7,384 nt of DNA from Candidatus Blautia equi (lineage in GTDB: Bacteria; Bacillota; Clostridia; Lachnospirales; Lachnospiraceae): NCBI GenBank assembly GCA_018064695.1, contig JAGHUU010000325.1:1-7384 (forward strand), given 5' to 3'. Below the pieces are notes generated by a model. The model worked only from the letters and a program-made list of their open reading frames with translations, was not told where the DNA came from and did not search any database. Positions 1-5,463 of this stretch are shown piece after piece. Both the position numbers and the translations under genes were made by a program. How positions within the stretch are numbered: the first letter of the stretch is position 1; every line of letters starts with the position of its first letter.

Positions 1-61
1 GCGCCCTTTCGGACAAACGGTTTTCAAGACCGCCTCGTTATGACCGCTTCGATATCTCTCC
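1..61 (-). tRNA. tRNA-Ser (anticodon UGA), 3' part beyond window edge
   Basis: Read on the minus strand, the segment begins at 61 with acceptor strand GGAGAGA, then a D-arm region, then an anticodon arm GCGGT/ACCGT enclosing the loop CTTGAAA. The anticodon TGA lies at 26-24. A variable-arm hairpin GTCC-GAAA-GGGC follows, which is the long variable arm of a class II tRNA and fits serine. The T-arm, the other acceptor strand and any encoded CCA lie beyond position 1. It would read UCN serine codons. The A36-A37-A38 run is the usual target of isopentenyl (i6A) modification rather than t6A. A strong promoter lies just upstream. The remaining uncertainty is only whether the missing 3' part is intact. 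Confidence 0.93.
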
Positions 62-100
62 AGTTGTATTTGCACTGCTTTTTCGCTCAGCGCATTAAGC

Positions 101-129
101 ATTCTAACATCAAATATCTGCACTGTCAA
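101..129 (-). promoter_or_regulatory. Near-consensus sigma-70/sigmaA promoter of tRNA-Ser
   Basis: On the minus strand a perfect -35 TTGACA (129-124) is separated by 17 nt from a -10 TAGAAT (106-101). Transcription would start near 94, giving a leader of about 33 nt before the tRNA 5' end at 61, to be removed by RNase P. This is the strongest promoter match in the window, as expected for a stable RNA. The -35 lies inside a 15-bp repeat shared with the end of the neighbouring gene. Confidence 0.85.
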
Positions 130-139
130 TATAGAAATA
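125..139. repeat. 15-bp direct repeat, copy 1 (at the tRNA promoter)
   Basis: GTCAATATAGAAATA at 125-139 is identical to 211-225. With one inserted base the match extends to a following GCC in both copies. This copy contains most of the -35 hexamer of the tRNA-Ser promoter. Confidence 0.9.
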
Positions 140-150
140 AGCCGTGCATG

Positions 151-185
151 AAAAAAGAGCCGGTCCCTTTTGCGGAACCGGCTCC
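151..185 (-). terminator. Intrinsic terminator of the secreted-protein gene
   Basis: On the minus strand a stem of AGCCGGTTCC pairs with GGGACCGGCT (one G-T wobble) around a short GCAAAA loop and is followed at once by six Ts (156-151). It lies 16 nt past the stop codon at 202 and upstream of the tRNA-Ser promoter. It therefore separates the protein gene from the tRNA unit. Confidence 0.9.
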
Positions 186-201
186 TCACATATTCTTATG
201 A

Positions 202-939
202 TCAGATTACGTCAATATAGAAATAGCCTTCAAACATGTTTCCGCAGACAAATCCATCTGTGCCCATGTTCTGAGGACAATAGATGTAAGATACGCAGAG
301 CTTACTGCCTTTGGCAAGTGTTACGGACTGACCGTTTTTGATTTCCTTAGTACTTAAGCCTTTAATATAAGTAATGCCTGTGATGCAGGCATCTTTATTA
401 GCCTTAACAGAGATCTTCTGGTTCTTTCCCGCTTTTACACTTGCTGTGGTGTTCTTTCTCAGGATTCCAAGGAAGTCATATATATACTGTCCATCATGAG
501 GGGTGATCCTGGAAACAGAGACCTTCTGCTTTCCAACGGTTAAAGAATCAATCGGTGCATATGCACTTACCTTAACGGTACATTTCAGAGTATAGTTGAC
601 TTTATTTTCCTTCAGCACGATGGTGATCACGCTGCTGGTTCCGTTTTTCACGTTTTTAGGAACATCCACAAAAATTACCGGCTGGCCATAAATGCGTCCT
701 GCAGTGGCCTTAAGCGCCTTATTGCTGGAAGTTACCTTTACGAATTTAGATGATGCGGATGCATTTTTGATGTAAATGTAATTTGAAACAGAAAACGGTC
801 TGTTTTCAGCCACATAGATGGTCTGCTTGGAGACACAGGCTGGTTTCGCCTTTGCAAAGACCGGAACGCTGAAGAACAGAGACATTGCCATACAGATCAT
901 GAACAGCATAATTCTGTTTTTACTGAGAATTCTCTTCAT
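202..939 (-). CDS. Secreted Ig-like/beta-rich protein of unknown function
   Basis: I do not recognise a named gene. The 245-aa product starts with a typical Gram-positive Sec signal peptide: a basic MKRILSKNR, a hydrophobic core to about residue 25, and a VFA-KA cleavage site after residue 29. There is no lipobox, second membrane segment or LPXTG sorting motif, so it is probably released or loosely wall-bound. Residues about 38-126 (VTSSN at 69-73, then the region around GTSSVIT and TVKV) follow the pattern of bacterial Ig-like (BIG_2-type) domains. The rest, to residue 245, is beta-rich, with six cysteines in the mature chain (35, 120, 185, 215, 221, 232) that could form disulfides. It is rich in lysine. 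The start at 939 is chosen because AAAGGAG sits 7 nt upstream and the signal peptide begins exactly there; the reading frame stays open to 1026 but lacks these features. It has its own terminator. Function is unknown; surface adhesion or ligand binding is only a guess from the fold. Confidence 0.8.
   Translation of the reverse strand: MKRILSKNRIMLFMICMAMSLFFSVPVFAKAKPACVSKQTIYVAENRPFSVSNYIYIKNASASSKFVKVTSSNKALKATAGRIYGQPVIFVDVPKNVKNGTSSVITIVLKENKVNYTLKCTVKVSAYAPIDSLTVGKQKVSVSRITPHDGQYIYDFLGILRKNTTASVKAGKNQKISVKANKDACITGITYIKGLSTKEIKNGQSVTLAKGSKLCVSYIYCPQNMGTDGFVCGNMFEGYFYIDVI
211..225. repeat. 15-bp direct repeat, copy 2 (last codons of the secreted-protein gene)
   Basis: GTCAATATAGAAATA at 211-225 matches 125-139 exactly. 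On the minus strand it encodes most of the C-terminal residues GYFYIDVI, just before the stop at 202. The two copies flank the terminator and lie 86 bp apart. Confidence 0.9.
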
Positions 940-979
940 CTTACACTTCTCCTTTACCGCAAATATTCTTTTACTACTT

Positions 980-1019
980 ATTATAGGGAGATTATACGCC
1001 TGCCCGGGAGGAATGTACA
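980..1019 (-). promoter_or_regulatory. Candidate promoter of the secreted-protein gene
   Basis: On the minus strand a TATAAT (996-991) lies 17 nt after TGTACA (1019-1014), which matches four of six -35 positions. The transcript would start near 984, about 45 nt before the ATG. A second TATAAT (985-980) follows without a recognisable -35. The two -10 elements lie 11 bp apart, so the start site could be ambiguous. Confidence 0.55.
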
Positions 1020-1021
1020 CT

Positions 1022-1051
1022 GACAAATTTCACAAATAATCACGACAAATT
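1022..1051. repeat. Direct repeat GACAAATT x2, possible operator
   Basis: GACAAATT occurs at 1022-1029 and 1044-1051, 22 bp apart, about two helical turns. A partial copy, ACAAAT, lies between them at 1032-1037. The pair sits just upstream of the candidate -35 at 1014-1019, where an activator would bind. The region is A/T-rich, so chance is possible. Confidence 0.3.
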
Positions 1052-1083
1052 ATAAACAGAATGCTTGAACATCTATCGAAACC

Positions 1084-1785
1084 TCAGAAAACACCCTTTT
1101 TCAGAATGTTTTCGGCAACCGTGATATCCTCCGGTGTAGTCACCTTCATATTTGTATAGGAACCCTCCGTCAGTTTGATACCGACGCCGGTCTCCTGCTC
1201 CACCACCATAGCATCATCGGTGACATTTGACATATCTTTCTTCCGGATGGACTCATGGGCGCTTCTGATAAGGTCATAGCGAAAGATCTGCGGCGTCTGG
1301 ATGTTCCATACAAGGGATCTTTTCGGAGTTTCGGATACAAAGCCGTTCTCATCGGCGATCTTGATGGTGTCTTTGGAAGGCATGCCGATCACACAGGCAC
1401 CTGTGAGCTTTACATCTTCATACCCTCTCATAAGAATCTCCTCTGTCACAAAAGGTCTGGCGCCGTCGTGAATGAATACATAGGAACAGTCCTCACAGGC
1501 GAGAAGCCCCTCGTAAACGGAATCATATCTCTCTTTTCCACCCGGGATGATCTTCTTTACTTTGGAAAAACCGTATTTTTCCACGATCTCCCCGCGGCAG
1601 AATTCTATGGCATCCTCACTTGTCACAAGGACGATCTCATCTATGACCGCGCTCTCCTGAAAAGCTCTGAGGGAGTAATAGATCAGCGGATGCCCCTGCA
1701 CCTCCAGGAACTGTTTCTGAATATTGGTCTTCATTCGTTTTCCGCGCCCTGCTGCAAGGACGATGGCGGTACACTTATCAGGCAT
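1084..1785 (-). CDS. ispD: 2-C-methyl-D-erythritol 4-phosphate cytidylyltransferase
   Basis: IspD catalyses CTP + MEP -> CDP-ME + PPi, the third step of the cytoplasmic MEP pathway to isoprenoids. The 233-aa length is typical of a standalone enzyme, not an IspDF fusion. Visible motifs are the CTP-binding loop LAAGRGKRMK (10-19), QKQF with K24, HDGARPF with D107 (106-112), TPKR near R156, QTPQIF (163-168), VTDDA (188-192) and MKVTTPED with K214 (213-220). These match the nucleotide- and MEP-contacting positions known in the family. Ribosome binding site AAAGGAG lies 7 nt before the ATG. It is the last gene of the tsaE operon, 14 nt after tsaD, and has no functional link to t6A synthesis. No clear hairpin terminator follows its stop, so some read-through into the secreted-protein gene is possible. 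Confidence 0.96.
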   Translation of the reverse strand: MPDKCTAIVLAAGRGKRMKTNIQKQFLEVQGHPLIYYSLRAFQESAVIDEIVLVTSEDAIEFCRGEIVEKYGFSKVKKIIPGGKERYDSVYEGLLACEDCSYVFIHDGARPFVTEEILMRGYEDVKLTGACVIGMPSKDTIKIADENGFVSETPKRSLVWNIQTPQIFRYDLIRSAHESIRKKDMSNVTDDAMVVEQETGVGIKLTEGSYTNMKVTTPEDITVAENILKKGVF

Positions 1786-1799
1786 GGGAAGCTCCTTTC

Positions 1800-2819
1800 T
1801 CAGCGCTCTCCGAGTTTCAGGTTCGGCACAGCGTTCAGGTCCAGACCGTGTCTGGTTCCTTTCATGTATTCATAATAAGCGGCAACACCGATCATGGCTG
1901 CGTTGTCTGTGCAGAAGATCGGGGATGGACGGAAGAAGCTGTATCCGCGCTCGGCGCAGGCCTTCTCCATAGCTGCGCGAAGGGCACTGTTGGAAGCTAC
2001 GCCTCCGGCGATTGCCACTTTATTAATCTTATAGTCCTCCGCTGCCAGCATGGTGTGCTCCACAAGAACATCCACCACTGCTTTCTGGAAGGAAGCGGCA
2101 AGGTCAGGGCGGTTGATCTCCTCGCCTTTCATTCTTGCCTGGTTCAGATGGTTAAGTACCGCGGATTTCACGCCGCTGAAGCTGAAGTCATAAGGATTGT
2201 CCCCCACTTTTCCTTTTGGGAAGGTGATGGCATTGGCATTTCCCTCTTTGGATACCTTGTCGATCTTTGGACCGCCCGGGTAACCAAGGCCGATCTCTCT
2301 GGCCACCTTATCAAAGCATTCGCCCGGGGCGTCGTCTCTGGTCTGGCCCAGGATTTCAAACTCCCCGTAATCTTTTACGATCACAAGATGGGAATGACCG
2401 CCGGATACGATGAGGCATAAAAATGGAGGTTCCAGATCCGGATGTTCAATATAGTTGGCGGATACGTGTCCTTCGATATGATGAACACCTACCAGCGGCA
2501 GTTTCTTTGCATAGGCGATGGCTTTTGCCTCGGCAACGCCTACGAGGAGCGCGCCTACAAGGCCCGGCCCGTATGTAACACCGATGGCATCCAGATCATC
2601 CAGGGTGACACCGGCTTCTTTTAATGCTTCCTCAATTACCTGATTGCATTTCTCTATATGTTTTCTGGAAGCGATCTCAGGCACTACGCCTCCGTATAAT
2701 GTATGCAGATCGATCTGGGATGAAATTATATTGGAAAGAATGGTTCTTCCATTCTTTACCACAGCTGCTGCAGTCTCATCACAGGAGCTTTCGATTGCAA
2801 GAATGAGTGTATCTTTCAT
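1800..2819 (-). CDS. tsaD: tRNA N6-adenosine threonylcarbamoyltransferase
   Basis: TsaD (Gcp/YgjD, Kae1 family) is the catalytic subunit that moves threonylcarbamoyl from threonylcarbamoyl-AMP to N6 of A37 in ANN-reading tRNAs. It works with TsaB and TsaE. The ASKHA ATPase-fold signatures are all present: AIESSCDETA (8-17), the metal-binding H114-I-E-G-H118, a VSGGH loop, GECFDKVAREIGLGYPGG, FSFSGVKSAV, AIAGGVASNS and TDNAAMIG with the third metal ligand D305. The length of 339 aa is normal. The ATG at 2819 is preceded by AGGGG at a 7-nt spacing. The frame extends eight codons to a TTG at 2843 that would overlap the rnz end, but that start has no comparable ribosome binding site and is outside the conserved family start. 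It lies 10 nt after rnz, and its ribosome binding site begins at the rnz stop codon, suggesting translational coupling. Confidence 0.97.
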   Translation of the reverse strand: MKDTLILAIESSCDETAAAVVKNGRTILSNIISSQIDLHTLYGGVVPEIASRKHIEKCNQVIEEALKEAGVTLDDLDAIGVTYGPGLVGALLVGVAEAKAIAYAKKLPLVGVHHIEGHVSANYIEHPDLEPPFLCLIVSGGHSHLVIVKDYGEFEILGQTRDDAPGECFDKVAREIGLGYPGGPKIDKVSKEGNANAITFPKGKVGDNPYDFSFSGVKSAVLNHLNQARMKGEEINRPDLAASFQKAVVDVLVEHTMLAAEDYKINKVAIAGGVASNSALRAAMEKACAERGYSFFRPSPIFCTDNAAMIGVAAYYEYMKGTRHGLDLNAVPNLKLGER

Positions 2820-2829
2820 GTTTCTTCCC

Positions 2830-3741
2830 CTAATCCTCTTCAAAATTCAGTTCTGTAAATTTGCCGTCTTTACCCGGATAAGAGCGGGCAAAGATCTCTC
2901 TCACGCCGTCCATATATTCCTCCGGATGTACCAGGGAAGGACTGTAGTGTGTGAGCCACATTTCCGCAACCTCCGCATCCCGGGCAAGGGCTGCGGCCTC
3001 TTTGAAGGTCATGTGTTTATTTTCTTTTGCCTTTGCCTCTTTATCAGGCTCGCCGTACATGCCCTCGCAGATGAAAAGATCACTGTTCTTTGCATTTTTG
3101 AGGATAGAATCGGTAGGTCTGGTATCGGTGGTATAGGTCAGCTTGATTCCTTTTCGGTCAGGTCCCATGACCATATCCGGTGTGTAGGTAATGCCGTCGG
3201 CCTCGATGGTCTGGCCTTTCTGGAGCGGATTCCAGAATTTAAGCGGGATCTCCAGTTTTTTTGCATTCTCCGCAGAGAATTTGCCTTTTCGGAGGATCTC
3301 AAGCGTATAGCCGTAGCAGAGAACGTTATGGTTCACCTTAAATGCGGTGATCTTATAGCCGTTCATCTCAAAAACCTGCTCCGGACCGTTAATTTCCTTA
3401 TATATAATCTCAAAGGGAAGCTCCGGCGCGATGACGCGAAGGGCATTCACCACGCGCTCCAGTCCTTTGGGGCCGATCATGGTGAGCGGTTCGGTTCTGT
3501 CGGCATTTCCCATGGTGAGAAGAAGGCCCGGCAGGCCGCTGATGTGGTCCCCATGATAATGGGTGAAGCAGATCACATCGATGGGCTTAAAGCTGAGTCC
3601 TTTTTCTTTCATGGCCACCTGGGTACCTTCCCCACAATCAATAAGCAGGCTGCTGCCATTGTATCTGGTGAGAAGCGCTGTGAGCCATCTCTTTGGCAGA
3701 GGCATCATGCCGCCGCATCCAAGTAAACAAACATCAAGCAT
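2830..3741 (-). CDS. rnz: Ribonuclease Z (tRNA 3' endonuclease)
   Basis: RNase Z is a zinc-dependent metallo-beta-lactamase-fold nuclease that cuts tRNA precursors after the discriminator base, before CCA addition. The 303-aa size is typical of the short bacterial form. Metal ligands are visible: H61-Y-H63-G-D65-H66, H138 (VNHN), D206 (TYTTD) and H265 (LTHYS). The KHMTFKEAA stretch at 242-250 matches the family's HST-type loop, and RKGKF near 151-155 is conserved. The N-terminus (LLGCGGMMPLPKRW, 6-19) departs from the common GTGAGVP-like form, a variant I associate with clostridial members. The start ATG has GAGGA 5 nt upstream. It lies 39 nt after rimI, the largest gap in the operon. Other MBL-fold roles are possible, but the full set of motifs makes RNase Z the clear choice. 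Confidence 0.93.
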   Translation of the reverse strand: MLDVCLLGCGGMMPLPKRWLTALLTRYNGSSLLIDCGEGTQVAMKEKGLSFKPIDVICFTHYHGDHISGLPGLLLTMGNADRTEPLTMIGPKGLERVVNALRVIAPELPFEIIYKEINGPEQVFEMNGYKITAFKVNHNVLCYGYTLEILRKGKFSAENAKKLEIPLKFWNPLQKGQTIEADGITYTPDMVMGPDRKGIKLTYTTDTRPTDSILKNAKNSDLFICEGMYGEPDKEAKAKENKHMTFKEAAALARDAEVAEMWLTHYSPSLVHPEEYMDGVREIFARSYPGKDGKFTELNFEED

Positions 3742-3770
3742 AGTTTTCCTCTTCTATATTAAAGTATATG

Positions 3771-3794
3771 AAAGTCTGGATCAAAGTCTGGTCC
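3771..3794. repeat. 12-bp near-tandem duplication at the 3' end of rimI
   Basis: AAAGTCTGG occurs at 3771-3779 and 3783-3791 in two adjacent 12-bp units (AAAGTCTGGATC and AAAGTCTGGTCC). The rimI stop codon (3781-3783) falls at the junction. The unit after the stop looks like a copy of the last coding bases, so it does not change the protein. Probably a replication-slippage product. Confidence 0.7.
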
Positions 3795-4218
3795 TGGTCA
3801 TAAGGAGGGCATCCTCCACCGGGTCCGTATAATAATTCTTTCTGAGGCCGTCGCGTTTAAAGCCAAGTCTCTCATACAGCCGGATGGCTGTCTCGTTTCC
3901 CACTCGCACTTCCAGATGGATCATGTTGATTCCCATGTCCTCCGCCAGGCGGATCATGCTGCTCACCAGGAACTGACCGATGCCTTCTCTCTGGCGGTCT
4001 CTTCGTACAGCCACATTGGTCACATCGGCTTCATCCAGCACGGTGATAAGGCCCATGTAGCCAAGGATCTTTCCCTTCTCCTCAACTACAAAGAACATGG
4101 CGTCCTTTCTGGTGAGATAGGTAAAATAGCCTTCCTTTGTCCATGGCATGTGAAAGAGATCATGTTCGATCTCCATAACGCCGTCCAGGTCATCCACCAG
4201 CATTTCTCTCAGGATCAT
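3781..4218 (-). CDS. rimI: Ribosomal protein S18-alanine N-acetyltransferase family (GNAT)
   Basis: A GNAT-fold enzyme that transfers acetyl from acetyl-CoA to protein N-termini, in E. coli the alanine of ribosomal S18. The 145-aa length fits. Seen in order: the N-terminal MPWTKEGYF segment (24-32) typical of RimI, NVAVRRDRQREGIG with the acetyl-CoA pyrophosphate loop RQREGIG (75-81), LEVRVGNETAIRLYERLGF (102-120) holding E103, N108 and Y115, and YYTDPVEDALLM (129-140), a RimI hallmark. Its ATG overlaps the tsaB stop in an ATGA, and AAGGAG lies 8 nt upstream inside tsaB, so translation is likely coupled. Location beside tsaB and tsaD is the usual arrangement in many bacteria. Its substrate range here cannot be told from sequence. 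Confidence 0.94.
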   Translation of the reverse strand: MILREMLVDDLDGVMEIEHDLFHMPWTKEGYFTYLTRKDAMFFVVEEKGKILGYMGLITVLDEADVTNVAVRRDRQREGIGQFLVSSMIRLAEDMGINMIHLEVRVGNETAIRLYERLGFKRDGLRKNYYTDPVEDALLMTRTRL

Positions 4219-4937
4219 GCTTTCTTCTCCTTCTGTGCCTGTTCTTTTTCCATGCGCTCGCGCTCTGCCTGTGGAAGGCGAAGGTAAACAGGTTTGTGCT
4301 CTGCTGCGGATTCTGTTCTGCCTTCGGCATAGTATACTGCGCCAAGAGCAGCCACAGCGCCGGCTCTCTGTCTGGAGAGATGGGCAGGTGCAAAAGAGTA
4401 TGGTACGTGCAGAGTCTCTGCAATTACTTTTTTAAATACCGGCACGCCGTCTCCCACAAAGGTTACAGGCTCCCCGATCTCCTCCAGCTGAGCTATTAGG
4501 GAAGTGATCTTAAGGGCCTCCTGATCGATGACGGTCTCCATCTTATGGTCTTTAAACCGGTACACACCGGTATAGACCTCACTTCTTCTGGCATCCATAA
4601 TAGGGCAGATGACACCCGGGGTATCATAGAGATTATATGCCAGGGCTTCCGCGGTAGGGATGCTGATGAGTGGTTTCTTTAAAGCAAGACCCAGCCCCTT
4701 GGCTGTGGCGGAGCCGATTCGAAGGCCGGTGAAGGATCCCGGGCCGGCGGCCACTGCAATTGCATCAATGCTCTCAAGATCCAGCTCTGTCATTTTCACG
4801 ATCTCATCCAGCATGGGAAGCAGGGTCTGGGAATGTGTTTTTTTATAATTCACAGAATATTCGGCGAGCAGGGCCTCGTCCTCCAGAATTGCTGCGGAGG
4901 CTACGATGCCTGAGCTGTCCAGTGCTAAAATTTTCAT
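4215..4937 (-). CDS. tsaB: t6A biosynthesis scaffold/dimerisation protein TsaB
   Basis: TsaB (YeaZ) is an inactive ASKHA-fold paralogue of TsaD that forms a heterodimer with it and helps recruit TsaE and tRNA. The 240-aa product shows MKILALDSS (1-9), the hallmark GPGSFTGLRIG (65-75), a PTAEALA segment (94-100), MDARRSEVY (114-122) and the C-terminal PVYLRLPQAER (216-226). The very end (ERERMEKEQAQKEKKA) is a short, highly charged tail. It lacks the HxxxH metal site of TsaD, as expected. Its GAGGAG ribosome binding site lies within the last two glutamate codons and stop of tsaE. It is 4 nt after tsaE and overlaps rimI by 4 nt, so the three are probably translated in concert. Confidence 0.96.
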   Translation of the reverse strand: MKILALDSSGIVASAAILEDEALLAEYSVNYKKTHSQTLLPMLDEIVKMTELDLESIDAIAVAAGPGSFTGLRIGSATAKGLGLALKKPLISIPTAEALAYNLYDTPGVICPIMDARRSEVYTGVYRFKDHKMETVIDQEALKITSLIAQLEEIGEPVTFVGDGVPVFKKVIAETLHVPYSFAPAHLSRQRAGAVAALGAVYYAEGRTESAAEHKPVYLRLPQAERERMEKEQAQKEKKA

Positions 4938-4941
4938 CTTA

Positions 4942-5373
4942 TCACTCCTCTATGGTGATGCGTCGGTAGTCAAAGCCGCGCTCCAGATTTTTTTCTATGG
5001 TAATGGAGATATGGTTCTCCGGGATGATCTCCTCAATACGCTCCGCCCACTCGATGAAGGTGATGCCTTCGCCAAAGAAGCAGTCGTCGTATCCCAGCTC
5101 CTCCATCTCCTCGATATCGGCGATACGGTATACATCAAAATGATAAAACGGGAGGCGTCCGTCCTCATAGACCTGCAGAATGGTAAATGTAGGGCTGCTG
5201 ACTACGCCGGAAATGCCGAGTCCTGCCGCCACGCCCTGTGTGAACAGGGTCTTTCCCACGCCGAGGTCACCGTGCAGGGTGTAGATCTGCCCGGGAACTG
5301 CTGCCTCACCGATGGATTTTCCTAATAAAAATGTCTCCTCAGGGGACTGTGTCTCAATGATCCTCACTGCCAT
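4942..5373 (-). CDS. tsaE: t6A biosynthesis ATPase TsaE
   Basis: TsaE (YjeE) is a small P-loop ATPase that binds the TsaB-TsaD complex and is required for repeated cycles of t6A synthesis in bacteria. The 143-aa product has Walker A GDLGVGKT (35-42), the conserved SPTF (60-63), HFDVYR (78-83), the EELGYDD region (91-97) and ITFIEWAER (104-112), in the standard family order. The start at 5373 is chosen because GGTGG lies 5 nt upstream and the family begins here. The frame stays open to 5604, but that extension would run antisense through the cyclophilin gene and is not conserved-looking. It is the first gene of the six-gene operon, with a promoter in the 90-nt divergent gap. Confidence 0.95.
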   Translation of the reverse strand: MAVRIIETQSPEETFLLGKSIGEAAVPGQIYTLHGDLGVGKTLFTQGVAAGLGISGVVSSPTFTILQVYEDGRLPFYHFDVYRIADIEEMEELGYDDCFFGEGITFIEWAERIEEIIPENHISITIEKNLERGFDYRRITIEE

Positions 5374-5388
5374 TTTTCCACCTTTTCC

Positions 5389-5417
5389 TTGCGCATTATA
5401 TTCCTGCATATTATAAT
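5389..5417 (+). promoter_or_regulatory. Candidate promoter of the cyclophilin gene
   Basis: TTGCGC (5389-5394) is followed after 17 nt by TATAAT (5412-5417), a perfect -10 with a four-of-six -35. Transcription would start near 5424 and leave a leader of about 40 nt ending in AAAGGAGA (5448-5455), 9 nt before the ATG. It physically overlaps the tsaE promoter, so the two may compete for polymerase. Confidence 0.65.
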
Positions 5418-5438
5418 AGAGCGGAAAAAGAAATACAA
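5410..5438 (-). promoter_or_regulatory. Candidate promoter of the tsaE-ispD operon
   Basis: On the minus strand -10 TATAAT (5415-5410) lies 17 nt after TTGTAT (5438-5433). The -10 is perfect, while the -35 matches only its TTG. Transcription would begin near 5403, giving a leader of about 30 nt. The -10 shares a 10-bp palindrome with the opposite promoter. Confidence 0.6.
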
Positions 5439-5463
5439 TACTTTTTAAAAGGAGATAAAAACC

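Noticed and set aside
144..341. Small 65-codon plus-strand frame over the terminator and the 3' end of the secreted-protein gene
   Set aside because: It starts in the terminator region, lacks a ribosome binding site, and is cysteine/arginine-rich in the manner of random translation.
940..1026. 29-codon extension of the secreted protein
   Set aside because: The frame is open, but the signal peptide and a good AAAGGAG both fix the start at 939, and the extension covers the likely promoter.
1255..1875. Plus-strand frame antisense to ispD
   Set aside because: Shadow of a clear ispD; no recognisable domain and no plausible translation start.
1848..2420. Plus-strand frame antisense to tsaD
   Set aside because: Shadow of tsaD; its protein has no family signature and no ribosome binding site.
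2644..3726. Long plus-strand reading frame (360 codons) antisense to nearly all of rnz
   Set aside because: It is a mirror of the codon bias of rnz, has no ribosome binding site, shows no family motifs, and overlaps a gene with a complete set of catalytic residues.
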